Below are positions 13,793 to 19,830 of a stretch of DNA of 19,830 bases, piece after piece. Every line of letters begins with the position of its first letter. The stretch's first letter is position 1. The DNA is from Proteobacteria bacterium UBA3588 (lineage in GTDB: Bacteria; Pseudomonadota; Gammaproteobacteria; Thiohalomonadales; Thiohalomonadaceae), in the NCBI GenBank assembly GCA_002376325.1, contig DFMR01000034.1:4268-24097 (forward strand), in the 5' to 3' direction. Both the position numbers and the translations under genes were made by a program. The notes under the pieces were generated by a model. It searched no databases. It was not told the DNA's origin and saw only the letters and a program-made list of their open reading frames with translations.

Positions 13793-14245
13793 TCAGGCGG
13801 CGTACTTGGCCTTCGCCTCCCGGGCCAACTTCGCCTCCGCGGAAGTATAGGCGGCCCCGGACCAGAGCATCTCGTAGGCGATCTCCTCGTTGCCGTTCTC
13901 GCACAACTCCAGCACCTGCTGGAACAGCGGCTGGAAGGTGGCGGACTTGTGCGACTCCTCGTGTTCGGCAAAGGAGTTCCAAAAGGTGATGATCAGCGCC
14001 TCCCTGCCCTTGAGCGGACTCTCCACCGCCTGGCCCACCGTGGAGCCTTCGTTGGAGACGGCGCCGCTGTTGAGGGAGACGAAACCGCCGACGAAGCCGG
14101 TGGTGGAGTGGTAGGTCTTGACGTTCTCGCACAGCAGCGCCACCCGCTCTTGCAGGTCGTCCACCGAATACTGCGGCTTGAGGATGACCCGGTTGACGGT
14201 GACTACGCCGTTGTGGGAAAAATTGTTGATCAGGTTGCCGGCCAT
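13793..14245 (-). CDS. Small protein, possibly an antibiotic-biosynthesis-monooxygenase-like dimeric alpha/beta barrel
   Basis: This 150-residue soluble protein has no signal peptide. The pattern of VTVNRVILKP, then a helix (DDLQERVALLCENVKTY), then ALIITFWNSFAEHEESHKSATFQPLF recalls ABM-type ferredoxin-like dimeric barrels, where a beta strand ending in tryptophan is followed by a helix with a histidine/serine pair. The family call is tentative. Two cysteines (C39, C115) are present. ATG 14245 is well supported by GGAGGTG 7 nt upstream. The gene has its own terminator and a TetR-like palindrome about 50-70 nt upstream of the start, so it is probably a singly transcribed, repressor-controlled gene. 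It is divergent from the NTF2-like operon. The physiological substrate is unknown. Confidence 0.6.
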   Translation of the reverse strand: MAGNLINNFSHNGVVTVNRVILKPQYSVDDLQERVALLCENVKTYHSTTGFVGGFVSLNSGAVSNEGSTVGQAVESPLKGREALIITFWNSFAEHEESHKSATFQPLFQQVLELCENGNEEIAYEMLWSGAAYTSAEAKLAREAKAKYAA

Positions 14246-14293
14246 GGAGGCACCTCCGTATCGATCGTGAATTGCGCCGGTCGCCGCAGCAGG

Positions 14294-14315
14294 TATATAA
14301 GCGACCGCTTAAATA
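14294..14315. promoter_or_regulatory. Palindromic operator, TetR-like
   Basis: The core AAGCGACCGCTT (14299-14310) is a near-perfect palindrome of 5-bp arms around AC. It extends outwards as TATAT on the left and AATA on the right, so that the arms reach 10 nt with one mismatch. Symmetry, length and GC-rich centre in an AT-rich flank fit TetR-family operators. It lies between the divergent monooxygenase-like and NTF2-like genes. No regulator gene is adjacent in the window. Confidence 0.6.
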
Positions 14316-14420
14316 CAGATATATATTCCTTATAGAAATAATCAAGATATATATAGAAATATTTTTGTTTGAACGAAATATCGGGTAATTTACTGATTTA
14401 AAAGGGTTATAGTAACGACT
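14316..14420. promoter_or_regulatory. AT-rich divergent promoter region
   Basis: This stretch is strikingly AT-rich against the GC-rich surroundings. TATAGAAATA is repeated at 14331-14340 and 14352-14361, a 21-bp offset or about two helical turns. The region must contain the promoters of the NTF2-like operon (+) and probably of the monooxygenase-like gene (-). I cannot assign -35/-10 boxes with confidence because many AT-rich hexamers fit. Confidence 0.4.
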
Positions 14421-14451
14421 TGGTCCTGTTTTTAACTGAGCGAGGTTACCG

Positions 14452-14820
14452 ATGTCCACTCCCGACTGGCTCCCCGGCCTGTTTCAGGCGATCGATCGCA
14501 ACGACGCCGACGCCTTTGCCGCGCATCTCGACGAGCAGGCCCTGTTTCGTTTGGGCAACGCGCGGCCGGTGACCGGCGGCGCCGCGATCCGCGAAGCGGC
14601 AGCCGCCTTTTTCGCCGCCGTGCGCTGCCTGATCCATCGTGAGGAAGAGCGTTGGAGCGCCGGCGACGCCGTCATCTGCCACGGCACCGTCACCTATGGT
14701 AGCCACGGCGGGAGCAGCCTCGCGCTGCCCTTCGCCAACAATTTCAAGCTGCGCGGCAGCCTGATCGGCGAGTACCTGGACTATGCGGATATCTCTCCGC
14801 GGTTTGCCGCGGCGGGGTGA
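14452..14820 (+). CDS. NTF2/SnoaL-like protein
   Basis: This 122-residue protein has the NTF2-like (SnoaL) pattern. An N-terminal helix (WLPGLFQAIDRNDADAFAAHL) is followed by DEQALFRLGNARPVTGGAAI, a helix with a FFAAVRCLIHR segment, then beta strands with a hydrophobic cavity pattern (GDAVICHGTVTYGS, IGEYLDYADIS). Members include isomerases, hydrolases and ligand-binding proteins, so no reaction can be assigned. The ATG has GAGG six nt upstream. It is the first gene of a three-gene operon; the next gene starts 4 nt after its stop. No signal peptide is seen, so it is likely cytoplasmic. Confidence 0.78.
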   Translation: MSTPDWLPGLFQAIDRNDADAFAAHLDEQALFRLGNARPVTGGAAIREAAAAFFAAVRCLIHREEERWSAGDAVICHGTVTYGSHGGSSLALPFANNFKLRGSLIGEYLDYADISPRFAAAG

Positions 14821-14824
14821 TGCC

Positions 14825-15805
14825 ATGAAATACGGATGGTTGGCGGCGTGGTTTCTGCTGCCGGGGCTGGCGATGGCGGCCTGCAACGAGGGTGCGAACG
14901 AGGGCCTGGGTCCGGTGATGGTGCGTTCCGAATCGCCGGCCCAGGCGCTGCGGCTGACGCCGATGCCGCGCGATCCCTATCTGCTGTGTGCCGGGCAACA
15001 ACAGTTCCGGGCGATGAGCAGCGTTGTCGCCATCTGGAGCAAGAGTGCGGCGCCGCCCGACTACCTGTTCAATTATGAGATGCTCGACGTCCACCTGGCG
15101 CTGGCGGGCGGTCTCGACGGCGGCTGGGCCTACGAGTTCTCCTACGACGATCGGCGGCCGGTGGTGGCGGGGCTGCGGCCGCTCGTCATCGCCTTCCACA
15201 ATGCGCTCGGACTGAGCAACGACGGCCGCGGCCAGCGTTCCACCAGCGAAACTCTGATCGACATCCCGTCCTACGGCGTTCACCTCGACGGCCACAATGT
15301 CTCGCTGTTGGCGCGCGCCTTCCAGATCACGCTGTCGCGCCAATTGATACGCAATCACGCCTGGCTGCCGACCACGGCGCTGTCCGTCACTGTGCGCAAG
15401 GCCCTGGTCAGCGACAGCCCGTTCGAGAACGGCGCGGTCGACGTCGACGGCGAGCTGAGCATGGCGCTGCCGTTACGCAACGATTTCGTGTACGGCGACC
15501 TGGCCTACACCGAGTTCGGCAACAATCATCTCATCAATGTCCCGCTCGAATCCCATGAGTTCGTCGGCATGCTCGGTTACGAATGGACGCTGGCCGGTAA
15601 CAGCGCGCTTATCGGTCAGTATCTATACTCCCAGGGGGTGGTCAAGAACCTGGGCGATTTGAGCAACTCGAGCCATGAGGTTTATCTCGGCTACAAACGT
15701 CGCCTGACCGCCATGACATGGGAGTTCGGCATCATCGAAAATTTAGCGCCGTATAACAACAGTCCGGATTTCGGTTTGAATTTTGGCCTGACTTACGACC
15801 TGTGA
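14825..15805 (+). CDS. DUF3187 family outer-membrane beta-barrel protein
   Basis: This is a 326-residue exported protein. The signal peptide is MKYGWLAAWFLLPGLAMA, with likely cleavage before ACNEG. The mature part shows the DUF3187 pattern: FNYEMLDVHLALAGGLDGGW, YEFSYDDRR, and IAFHNALGLSNDGR (compare the FH-x-GL-x-GR signature). A series of alternating beta strands follows, ending in FGLNFGLTYDL, whose terminal hydrophobic residue fits an outer-membrane barrel. The function of the family is not known. ATG 14825 is preferred over an in-frame site at 14783 because it starts the signal peptide and has GGGGTGA upstream. It begins 4 nt after the NTF2-like stop and overlaps the methyltransferase start by 4 nt (GTGA), so all three are likely co-translated. 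Confidence 0.8.
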   Translation: MKYGWLAAWFLLPGLAMAACNEGANEGLGPVMVRSESPAQALRLTPMPRDPYLLCAGQQQFRAMSSVVAIWSKSAAPPDYLFNYEMLDVHLALAGGLDGGWAYEFSYDDRRPVVAGLRPLVIAFHNALGLSNDGRGQRSTSETLIDIPSYGVHLDGHNVSLLARAFQITLSRQLIRNHAWLPTTALSVTVRKALVSDSPFENGAVDVDGELSMALPLRNDFVYGDLAYTEFGNNHLINVPLESHEFVGMLGYEWTLAGNSALIGQYLYSQGVVKNLGDLSNSSHEVYLGYKRRLTAMTWEFGIIENLAPYNNSPDFGLNFGLTYDL

Positions 15806-16554
15806 CCAGCTTCAAGGATCACTTCTCGGGCCACTCCGCGGAATACACACGCTACCGTCCGTACTATCCGCGCGCCCTGTTCGCCTGGCTGGAGGCGCAG
15901 GTCGGCCGGCGCGCACGCGCCTGGGATTGCGCCACCGGCAACGGCCAGGCGGCGCAGGGGCTGGCGGAATTCTTTGCCGAGGTGGTCGCGACCGACGCCA
16001 GCAGCGAGCAGATCGCCGCCGCCGTTCCCCAGCCGCGCATCCGTTATGCCGTAGCGCCGGCGGAGCGCTCCGGGTTCGCCGCACGCAGCGTCGATCTGAT
16101 CACCGTCGGCCAGGCGCTGCACTGGTTCGACCTCGATGCCTTTTATGGCGAGGTGCGGCGCATCCTCAAACCCGATGGCGTGCTGGCGGTGTGGTGCTAC
16201 GGGCTGATGCACGTGGACGGTGCCGTCAACGCCGTGGTCCGGCGTCTCTACGCCGACGTTGTCGGTCCCTATTGGCCGCCTGAACGTCGCCATGTGGAGC
16301 AGGGGTATCAGACGCTGCCGTTTCCTTTTCGGGAGATCGCAGTGCCGCCATTCACGATGCAGACCGAATGGGACCTCAACCGGCTACTCGGTTATCTCGG
16401 CACCTGGTCGGCGGTGCAGCAGTGCCGCCGCCAGTCCGGCGACGATCCGCTGGCGCGGGTGGCCGAGGAACTGACCGCTGCCTGGGGCGATCCGGCGATG
16501 CCGCGCACGATGACCTGGCCGCTGCACCTGCGGGCGGGACGGGTCGACGCCTGA
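15802..16554 (+). CDS. Class I SAM-dependent methyltransferase
   Basis: This is a 250-residue methyltransferase of the Methyltransf_11 type. Motif I is WDCATGNGQAA (41-51), an acidic residue in VVATDAS (D65) should hold the SAM ribose, and TVGQALHWFD (101-110) with VRRILKPDGVLAVW follows as in trans-aconitate-methyltransferase-like enzymes. The substrate is unknown. The start is the GTG at 15802, overlapping the DUF3187 stop as GTGA; the ribosome is presumably re-initiating there. This is the last gene of the operon and is followed by the strong terminator at 16607-16643. A small-molecule acceptor is the usual case in this family, but its pairing with an outer-membrane barrel and an NTF2-like protein is not one I recognise. 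Confidence 0.85.
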   Translation: MTSFKDHFSGHSAEYTRYRPYYPRALFAWLEAQVGRRARAWDCATGNGQAAQGLAEFFAEVVATDASSEQIAAAVPQPRIRYAVAPAERSGFAARSVDLITVGQALHWFDLDAFYGEVRRILKPDGVLAVWCYGLMHVDGAVNAVVRRLYADVVGPYWPPERRHVEQGYQTLPFPFREIAVPPFTMQTEWDLNRLLGYLGTWSAVQQCRRQSGDDPLARVAEELTAAWGDPAMPRTMTWPLHLRAGRVDA

Positions 16555-16606
16555 CGGCGCATGCCAAGACGATAATCCCTTTAACCACCGCAGCATTCCA
16601 ACGGGC

Positions 16607-16643
16607 AAAAAAAAACCTCCCCGCCGTCGGCGGGGAGGTTTTT
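16607..16643. terminator. Bidirectional intrinsic terminator
   Basis: CCTCCCCGCC (16616-16625) pairs perfectly with GGCGGGGAGG (16629-16638) over a GTC loop. Nine A residues (16607-16615) precede it and five T residues (16639-16643) follow. It therefore works in both directions, ending the methyltransferase operon (+) and the degQ-type gene (-), which are convergent. Confidence 0.95.
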
Positions 16644-16651
16644 CAATGCAG

Positions 16652-18025
16652 TTACTGCAACAGGATGAACAGGGCGCCGTCGCGGCGCTGCACGTTGAGC
16701 AGCAGCGGCGAGTGGTGATCGATGGCGCGCTGCAGCGTGTCCAGATTGCCTACGTCGCGGTGATTGGCCTGGACGATGACGTCACCCTTGCGCAGGCCCG
16801 CGCTCCAGGCCGGGCTGCCGGGATCGGATTGCAGCACGATGACGCCCTTGATCTTGCCGTAAGCGGGCATGCCTTCGACGATGTTGCCGAGCACGGCGCC
16901 TTCCAGCGACGGATAGAGGTGCTGGCCGCTGACGGTCTGCGCCTTGGGGCGTTCGATCTTGGCGTGGATCATATGCGGCTTGCCGCTGCGCAGTACCTCG
17001 ATGTCCACCACCTGCCCGACGCGCAGCAGGCCGATGGTGTTGCGCACGTCAGAGGCGTCGCGCATCAACTGACCGTCGACCTTGCTGATGATGTCGCCGC
17101 TCTTCATGCCGGCCTTGGCCGCAGGCGATCCCTTCACCACTTCGGTGACGATGGCGCCGCCCTGCGCGTGCTTGATGCCGAAGGCGGAGGCGAGGTCGGG
17201 GGTCAGATCCTGCGCCTGCACACCCAGCTGGCCGCGTTGCACCTCGCCGTAGCGGATCAGCTGTGCCATCACCGCCTTGGCCATATTGATGGGGATGGCG
17301 AAGCCGATGCCGATATTGCCGCCGCTCTGGGAGAGGATGGCGGTGTTGATGCCCACCACCTGGCCGCGCAGGTTGACCAGCGCGCCGCCGGAGTTGCCGG
17401 GGTTGATCGAGGCGTCGGTCTGGATGAAATCCTCGTAGCCCTCGATGCCGAGGCCGGAACGGCCCATGGCGCTGACGATACCGGAGGTGGCCGTTTCGCT
17501 CAGACCGAACGGGTTGCCGATGGCGACCACGAAATCGCCGACGCGCAGCTTGCTCGAGTCGGCGGTGGGCAGCTGGGTGAGACCGGACGCCTTCACCTGG
17601 ATCACCGCGATGTCGGTCTGCGGATCGGTGCCGATCAGTTTGGCCGGCAGGGTACGGCCGTCGGACAGGCGCACCGAGATCTGCACCGCGTGCTTGATCA
17701 CGTGGTTATTGGTGAGGATATAGCCCTTCTTGGCGTCCACGATCACGCCGGAACCCAGGCTCTCGCCGTACTGCTCGGTCGGCTGTGCCGGGGCGTTGAA
17801 GAACTGGCGCAAGACCGGGTCGGAAAGCAGCGGGTTCTGCTGCACCGGCACCCGGGTGCGGGTGAACACGTTGACCACGCCGGGAACGGTCTTCTGCAGC
17901 ATCGGCGCCAGTGTCGGCAGCTCCTGCCCCTGACTGTCGACGGGCGGCAGCGAGGCGAAGGCGGAACCGGTTGCGGCCAGTCCGAGGGACGCGGCGAGCA
18001 GCAGGGCGAATGTTCTTGATTTCAT
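16652..18025 (-). CDS. degQ: DegP/DegQ-type periplasmic serine endoprotease with two PDZ domains
   Basis: This is a 457-residue HtrA-family protease and chaperone of the periplasm. The signal peptide ends at about ATGSAFA (residue 25). The trypsin-like domain carries the triad H108 (TNNHVIK), D138 (PQTDIAVI) and S212 (INPGNSGGAL). Two PDZ domains follow, at about 255-345 and 370-455, the last ending in LLNVQRRDGALFILLQ as in DegQ/DegP. Length and the two-PDZ layout fit DegQ or DegP rather than DegS, which has one PDZ; separating DegQ from DegP needs phylogeny. ATG 18025 has GAGG five nt upstream. It lies downstream of hsp20 on the same strand after an 80-nt gap with a long hairpin, so it may be partly co-transcribed with the chaperone genes. 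Confidence 0.93.
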   Translation of the reverse strand: MKSRTFALLLAASLGLAATGSAFASLPPVDSQGQELPTLAPMLQKTVPGVVNVFTRTRVPVQQNPLLSDPVLRQFFNAPAQPTEQYGESLGSGVIVDAKKGYILTNNHVIKHAVQISVRLSDGRTLPAKLIGTDPQTDIAVIQVKASGLTQLPTADSSKLRVGDFVVAIGNPFGLSETATSGIVSAMGRSGLGIEGYEDFIQTDASINPGNSGGALVNLRGQVVGINTAILSQSGGNIGIGFAIPINMAKAVMAQLIRYGEVQRGQLGVQAQDLTPDLASAFGIKHAQGGAIVTEVVKGSPAAKAGMKSGDIISKVDGQLMRDASDVRNTIGLLRVGQVVDIEVLRSGKPHMIHAKIERPKAQTVSGQHLYPSLEGAVLGNIVEGMPAYGKIKGVIVLQSDPGSPAWSAGLRKGDVIVQANHRDVGNLDTLQRAIDHHSPLLLNVQRRDGALFILLQ

Positions 18026-18045
18026 TGTGACCTCGTTGGTTAGGG

Positions 18046-18099
18046 GCGGCCTCCCCCCTCGGCACAGGCGAATCGAGGAGGAGTGAGGAGGGGGGCCGC
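18046..18099. other. Long GC-rich hairpin between hsp20 and degQ
   Basis: GCGGCCTCCCCCCTC (18046-18060) pairs with GAGGAGGGGGGCCGC (18085-18099) at 13 of 15 positions over a 24-nt loop. On the minus strand, the direction of both flanking genes, no T-tract follows it. It is therefore not a simple terminator; attenuation, transcript processing or mRNA protection are possible roles. Confidence 0.6.
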
Positions 18100-18105
18100 A
18101 AAAAA

Positions 18106-18615
18106 TTAATGGGTTGTGACTTCGATCCGGCGCGCGGCCTTGGCGCTGCGCACCTTGGGGAGAACGACCTGCAACACGCCGCGGCGATAGCTGGCGCGGG
18201 CGCCGCCGTCATCCACTTCGGCGGGCAACGCCACGGCGCGTTCGAAACCGCCGTAGGCGCACTCCATCACATGGTAACGGCCGCGGCGTTCCTCGCGTTG
18301 CAGGCGTTTTTCACCGCGCACCGTCAGGTAGCGCCCCTCGGCCACGGCGATGTCGAAGCTCTCCTTCTCCATGCCGGGGATCTCGATGCATACCACCACC
18401 GCTTCATCGCTCTCCTGCACCTCGGCGGGCAACACGCCCCAGCGCGCGCCGCGCGCCATCAGCTGTTCCTCCGCCGTCTCCAGCGCGCCGCTGCGGCGCG
18501 GCGGGGTGAAGCGCGTCAGCGCCTGGGCGGCGTGCCGGCGTAGCGCCTGCCACCCTTCGTTGAGCGAATCCCAGGTACGCGAAAACCCGTGTCGAATCTG
18601 CTCCAGCGTGCTCAT
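18106..18615 (-). CDS. Hsp20 / alpha-crystallin family small heat-shock protein
   Basis: This is a 169-residue cytoplasmic holdase chaperone. The alpha-crystallin domain covers about residues 60-160, with VVCIEIPGMEKESFDIAVAE, LTVRGEKR, FERAVALPAEVD and the family signature GVLQVVLPK. The N-terminal ~55 residues are helical and basic (FSRTWDSLNEGWQALRRHAA), which is common for oligomerisation regions. The C-terminal tail lacks a clear I-x-I/V motif, ending RRIEVTTH. ATG 18615 has GGAGAGG close upstream. It follows cbpA on the same strand across the CACGGGG repeat and precedes the degQ-type gene, forming a protein-quality-control cluster. Heat-shock promoters cannot be identified with confidence. 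Confidence 0.9.
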   Translation of the reverse strand: MSTLEQIRHGFSRTWDSLNEGWQALRRHAAQALTRFTPPRRSGALETAEEQLMARGARWGVLPAEVQESDEAVVVCIEIPGMEKESFDIAVAEGRYLTVRGEKRLQREERRGRYHVMECAYGGFERAVALPAEVDDGGARASYRRGVLQVVLPKVRSAKAARRIEVTTH

Positions 18616-18727
18616 GTCGCCTCTCCGTTTGCTCGGGACAACGCACAGCCACCCAGGGAAAGACCCCCCGGGCGTACCGAAAGTTCCATGCTATCAGCAG
18701 TCTGCATCATTCCCGTATCCAGAATTT

Positions 18728-18860
18728 GCCACCGGGGACACGGGGTAAACGGGGATGGCCGGGCCCTCCAGCAGGCGGAAACTCGGTTCGTCTGCGGTTG
18801 CCGTTGGTTGTTCATGCCCCCGTATTTCCGTCGTTCATACACCCTGTGCTCCCCGTGGAT
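18728..18860. repeat. Second CACGGGG-type inverted-repeat element
   Basis: The left end reads CCACCGGGGACACGGGGT (18729-18746) and the right end CCCTGTGCTCCCCGTGG (18842-18858), an imperfect inverted pair; CCCCCGTATTTCCG lies inside the right half. The ends match the motif of the element at 10851-11000. It lies between the 3' end of cbpA and the start of hsp20 and contains no supported gene. Confidence 0.6.
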
Positions 18861-18880
18861 CGGATTTTTAGCCGGTGGTT

Positions 18881-19828
18881 CTACTTCTCCAGGTGGCGGC
18901 GCGGATCGAACGGCATGGTTCGCGCCATCTCCTCATAGAGCTTGCGCGCCTTGTCGCTGTCCGCCGGCGGCGCCACGATCTGCAGCACCACATACTGGTC
19001 GCCGGCCGGTTTACCGGGCAGGCCGCGCCCCTTCAGTCGCAGCTTCTGCTCGCCGCGGGCGCCGGCGGGGATCTTCATGTCGACCCGGCCGCCCAGGGTC
19101 GGCACCGAGAGGGTGGCGCCCAGAGCCGCCTCCCACGGCGTAATCGGCAGGGTGAGATAGACGTCGCGGCCCTCCACCTGATAGAAGCGGTGCGGCGCCA
19201 GCTCCACCTCCAGATAGAGATCGCCGGCGGGGCCGCCGCCGCTGCCGGGCATGCCCTGTCCGGCCAGACGGATCTGCTGGCCGCTGCCGATGCCGGGCGG
19301 GATGCGCACCTTGAGCGCGTGCTCGCGGGTGGTGACCCGGCCCTGGCCGTCAACCATCGGCACCTCCAACCGGATCAGACGCTCGGCACCCTGATAGGCG
19401 TCCTCCAGACCGACCCGAATCCTGGCGCGATGGTCCTCGCCGCGGCTGCGAAAGCCGCCGCCGCGCTGCGGGCGGAAGCCGGCAAAGGGGCTGCCGTGGC
19501 CGAACAGGCTTTCGAAGAAATCGGAGAAGTCGCCGCTATCGCCGCCGCGGAAGCCGGAAAACTCGAAGCCGGTGTCCCAGTCGGGCGGCGGGCGGAACTC
19601 CTGGCCCGCCTTCCAGTTGGCACCGAGGCGGTCGTAGGCGGCGCGCTTCTCCGGGTCCTGCAAAACCTCGTTGGCTTCATTGACCTCTTTGAAGCGCTCC
19701 TCGGCGTCCGCCTCCTTGCTCACATCCGGATGGTACTTGCGCGCCAGCTTGCGAAAGGCGCGCTTGATCTCGGCCTGAGTGGCCGAACGCTCCACCCCGA
19801 GGATCGTGTAGTAGTCTTTGAATTCCAT
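18881..19828 (-). CDS. cbpA: CbpA-type DnaJ (Hsp40) co-chaperone
   Basis: This is a 315-residue class II J-domain protein that stimulates DnaK ATPase activity. The J domain (1-70) has HPD at 33-35. A G/F-rich region follows (about 85-130, FEFSGFRGGDSGDF and RGGGFRSRGE), then two beta-sandwich substrate-binding domains (ARIRVGLEDAYQGAERLI to QIVAPPADSDKARKLYEEM). There is no zinc-finger CXXCXGXG, so it is CbpA rather than DnaJ. It is complete: the ATG is at 19826-19828, two bases from the window edge, so the upstream region cannot be seen. cbpA is often followed by its modulator gene cbpM; here a repeat element and hsp20 follow instead. Confidence 0.93.
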   Translation of the reverse strand: MEFKDYYTILGVERSATQAEIKRAFRKLARKYHPDVSKEADAEERFKEVNEANEVLQDPEKRAAYDRLGANWKAGQEFRPPPDWDTGFEFSGFRGGDSGDFSDFFESLFGHGSPFAGFRPQRGGGFRSRGEDHRARIRVGLEDAYQGAERLIRLEVPMVDGQGRVTTREHALKVRIPPGIGSGQQIRLAGQGMPGSGGGPAGDLYLEVELAPHRFYQVEGRDVYLTLPITPWEAALGATLSVPTLGGRVDMKIPAGARGEQKLRLKGRGLPGKPAGDQYVVLQIVAPPADSDKARKLYEEMARTMPFDPRRHLEK

Positions 19829-19830
19829 GG

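Noticed and set aside
13793..14245. Sulfur oxygenase reductase-like protein
   Set aside because: It is far too short, and the conserved SOR iron-site pattern and cysteines are not seen; an ABM-like fold fits better.

Overview
The window looks like a GC-rich chromosomal segment of a chemolithotrophic, probably sulfur-oxidising gammaproteobacterium. This rests on gene content: a qmoAB-hdrCB type electron-transfer module, an octaheme tetrathionate-reductase-family cytochrome, and a CbbQ/CbbO (NorQ/NorD) pair of the kind often linked to RuBisCO. No rRNA, tRNA, IS element, phage gene or CRISPR array was seen. The species cannot be named from sequence alone.

Left part (1-4670, + strand): about 535 bases without a convincing gene precede a compact set. 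It comprises an octaheme c-type cytochrome with a C-terminal membrane anchor, a four-helix cytochrome b partner and, overlapping it by ATGA, an unrecognised membrane-anchored or secreted protein. About 200 bases further on lies a DUF2202 ferritin-like protein. The layout suggests a periplasmic multihaem enzyme exchanging electrons with the quinone pool through the cytochrome b. The convergent gap to the next operon holds a ~25-bp period repeat, two hairpins and the terminator of the minus-strand operon.

Centre-left (4671-9751, - strand): a tight four-gene operon, transcribed qmoA, qmoB, hdrC, hdrB, with gaps of 3-10 nt and a good ribosome binding site before each gene. QmoA and QmoB are HdrA-like flavoproteins, QmoB with an MvhD domain. 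HdrC and HdrB are soluble and stand where sulfate reducers have the membrane subunit QmoC. In sulfur oxidisers such a complex is expected to accept electrons from APS reductase, or a similar cytoplasmic donor, and pass them on. aprBA and sat are not in the window.

Centre (9752-13128): a divergent intergenic region carries a 14-nt direct repeat and a 9-bp inverted repeat. It leads into a MoxR-type AAA+ ATPase (CbbQ/NorQ) and a VWA protein (CbbO/NorD), a metalloenzyme-activation pair. The two genes are separated by a ~150-bp element whose ends are built from a CACGGGG motif.

Centre-right (13129-16651): another inverted-repeat region, then a previously uncalled 41-aa single-helix protein (-), and an antibiotic-biosynthesis-monooxygenase-like small protein (-) with its own terminator and a TetR-like palindrome upstream. 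Divergent from these is a tight three-gene + strand operon: an NTF2/SnoaL-like protein, a DUF3187 outer-membrane protein and a SAM methyltransferase. It ends at a strong bidirectional terminator.

Right end (16652-19828, - strand): a protein-quality-control cluster, transcribed cbpA (DnaJ-type), hsp20, degQ-type protease. A second CACGGGG-ended repeat lies between cbpA and hsp20, and a GC-rich hairpin between hsp20 and degQ.
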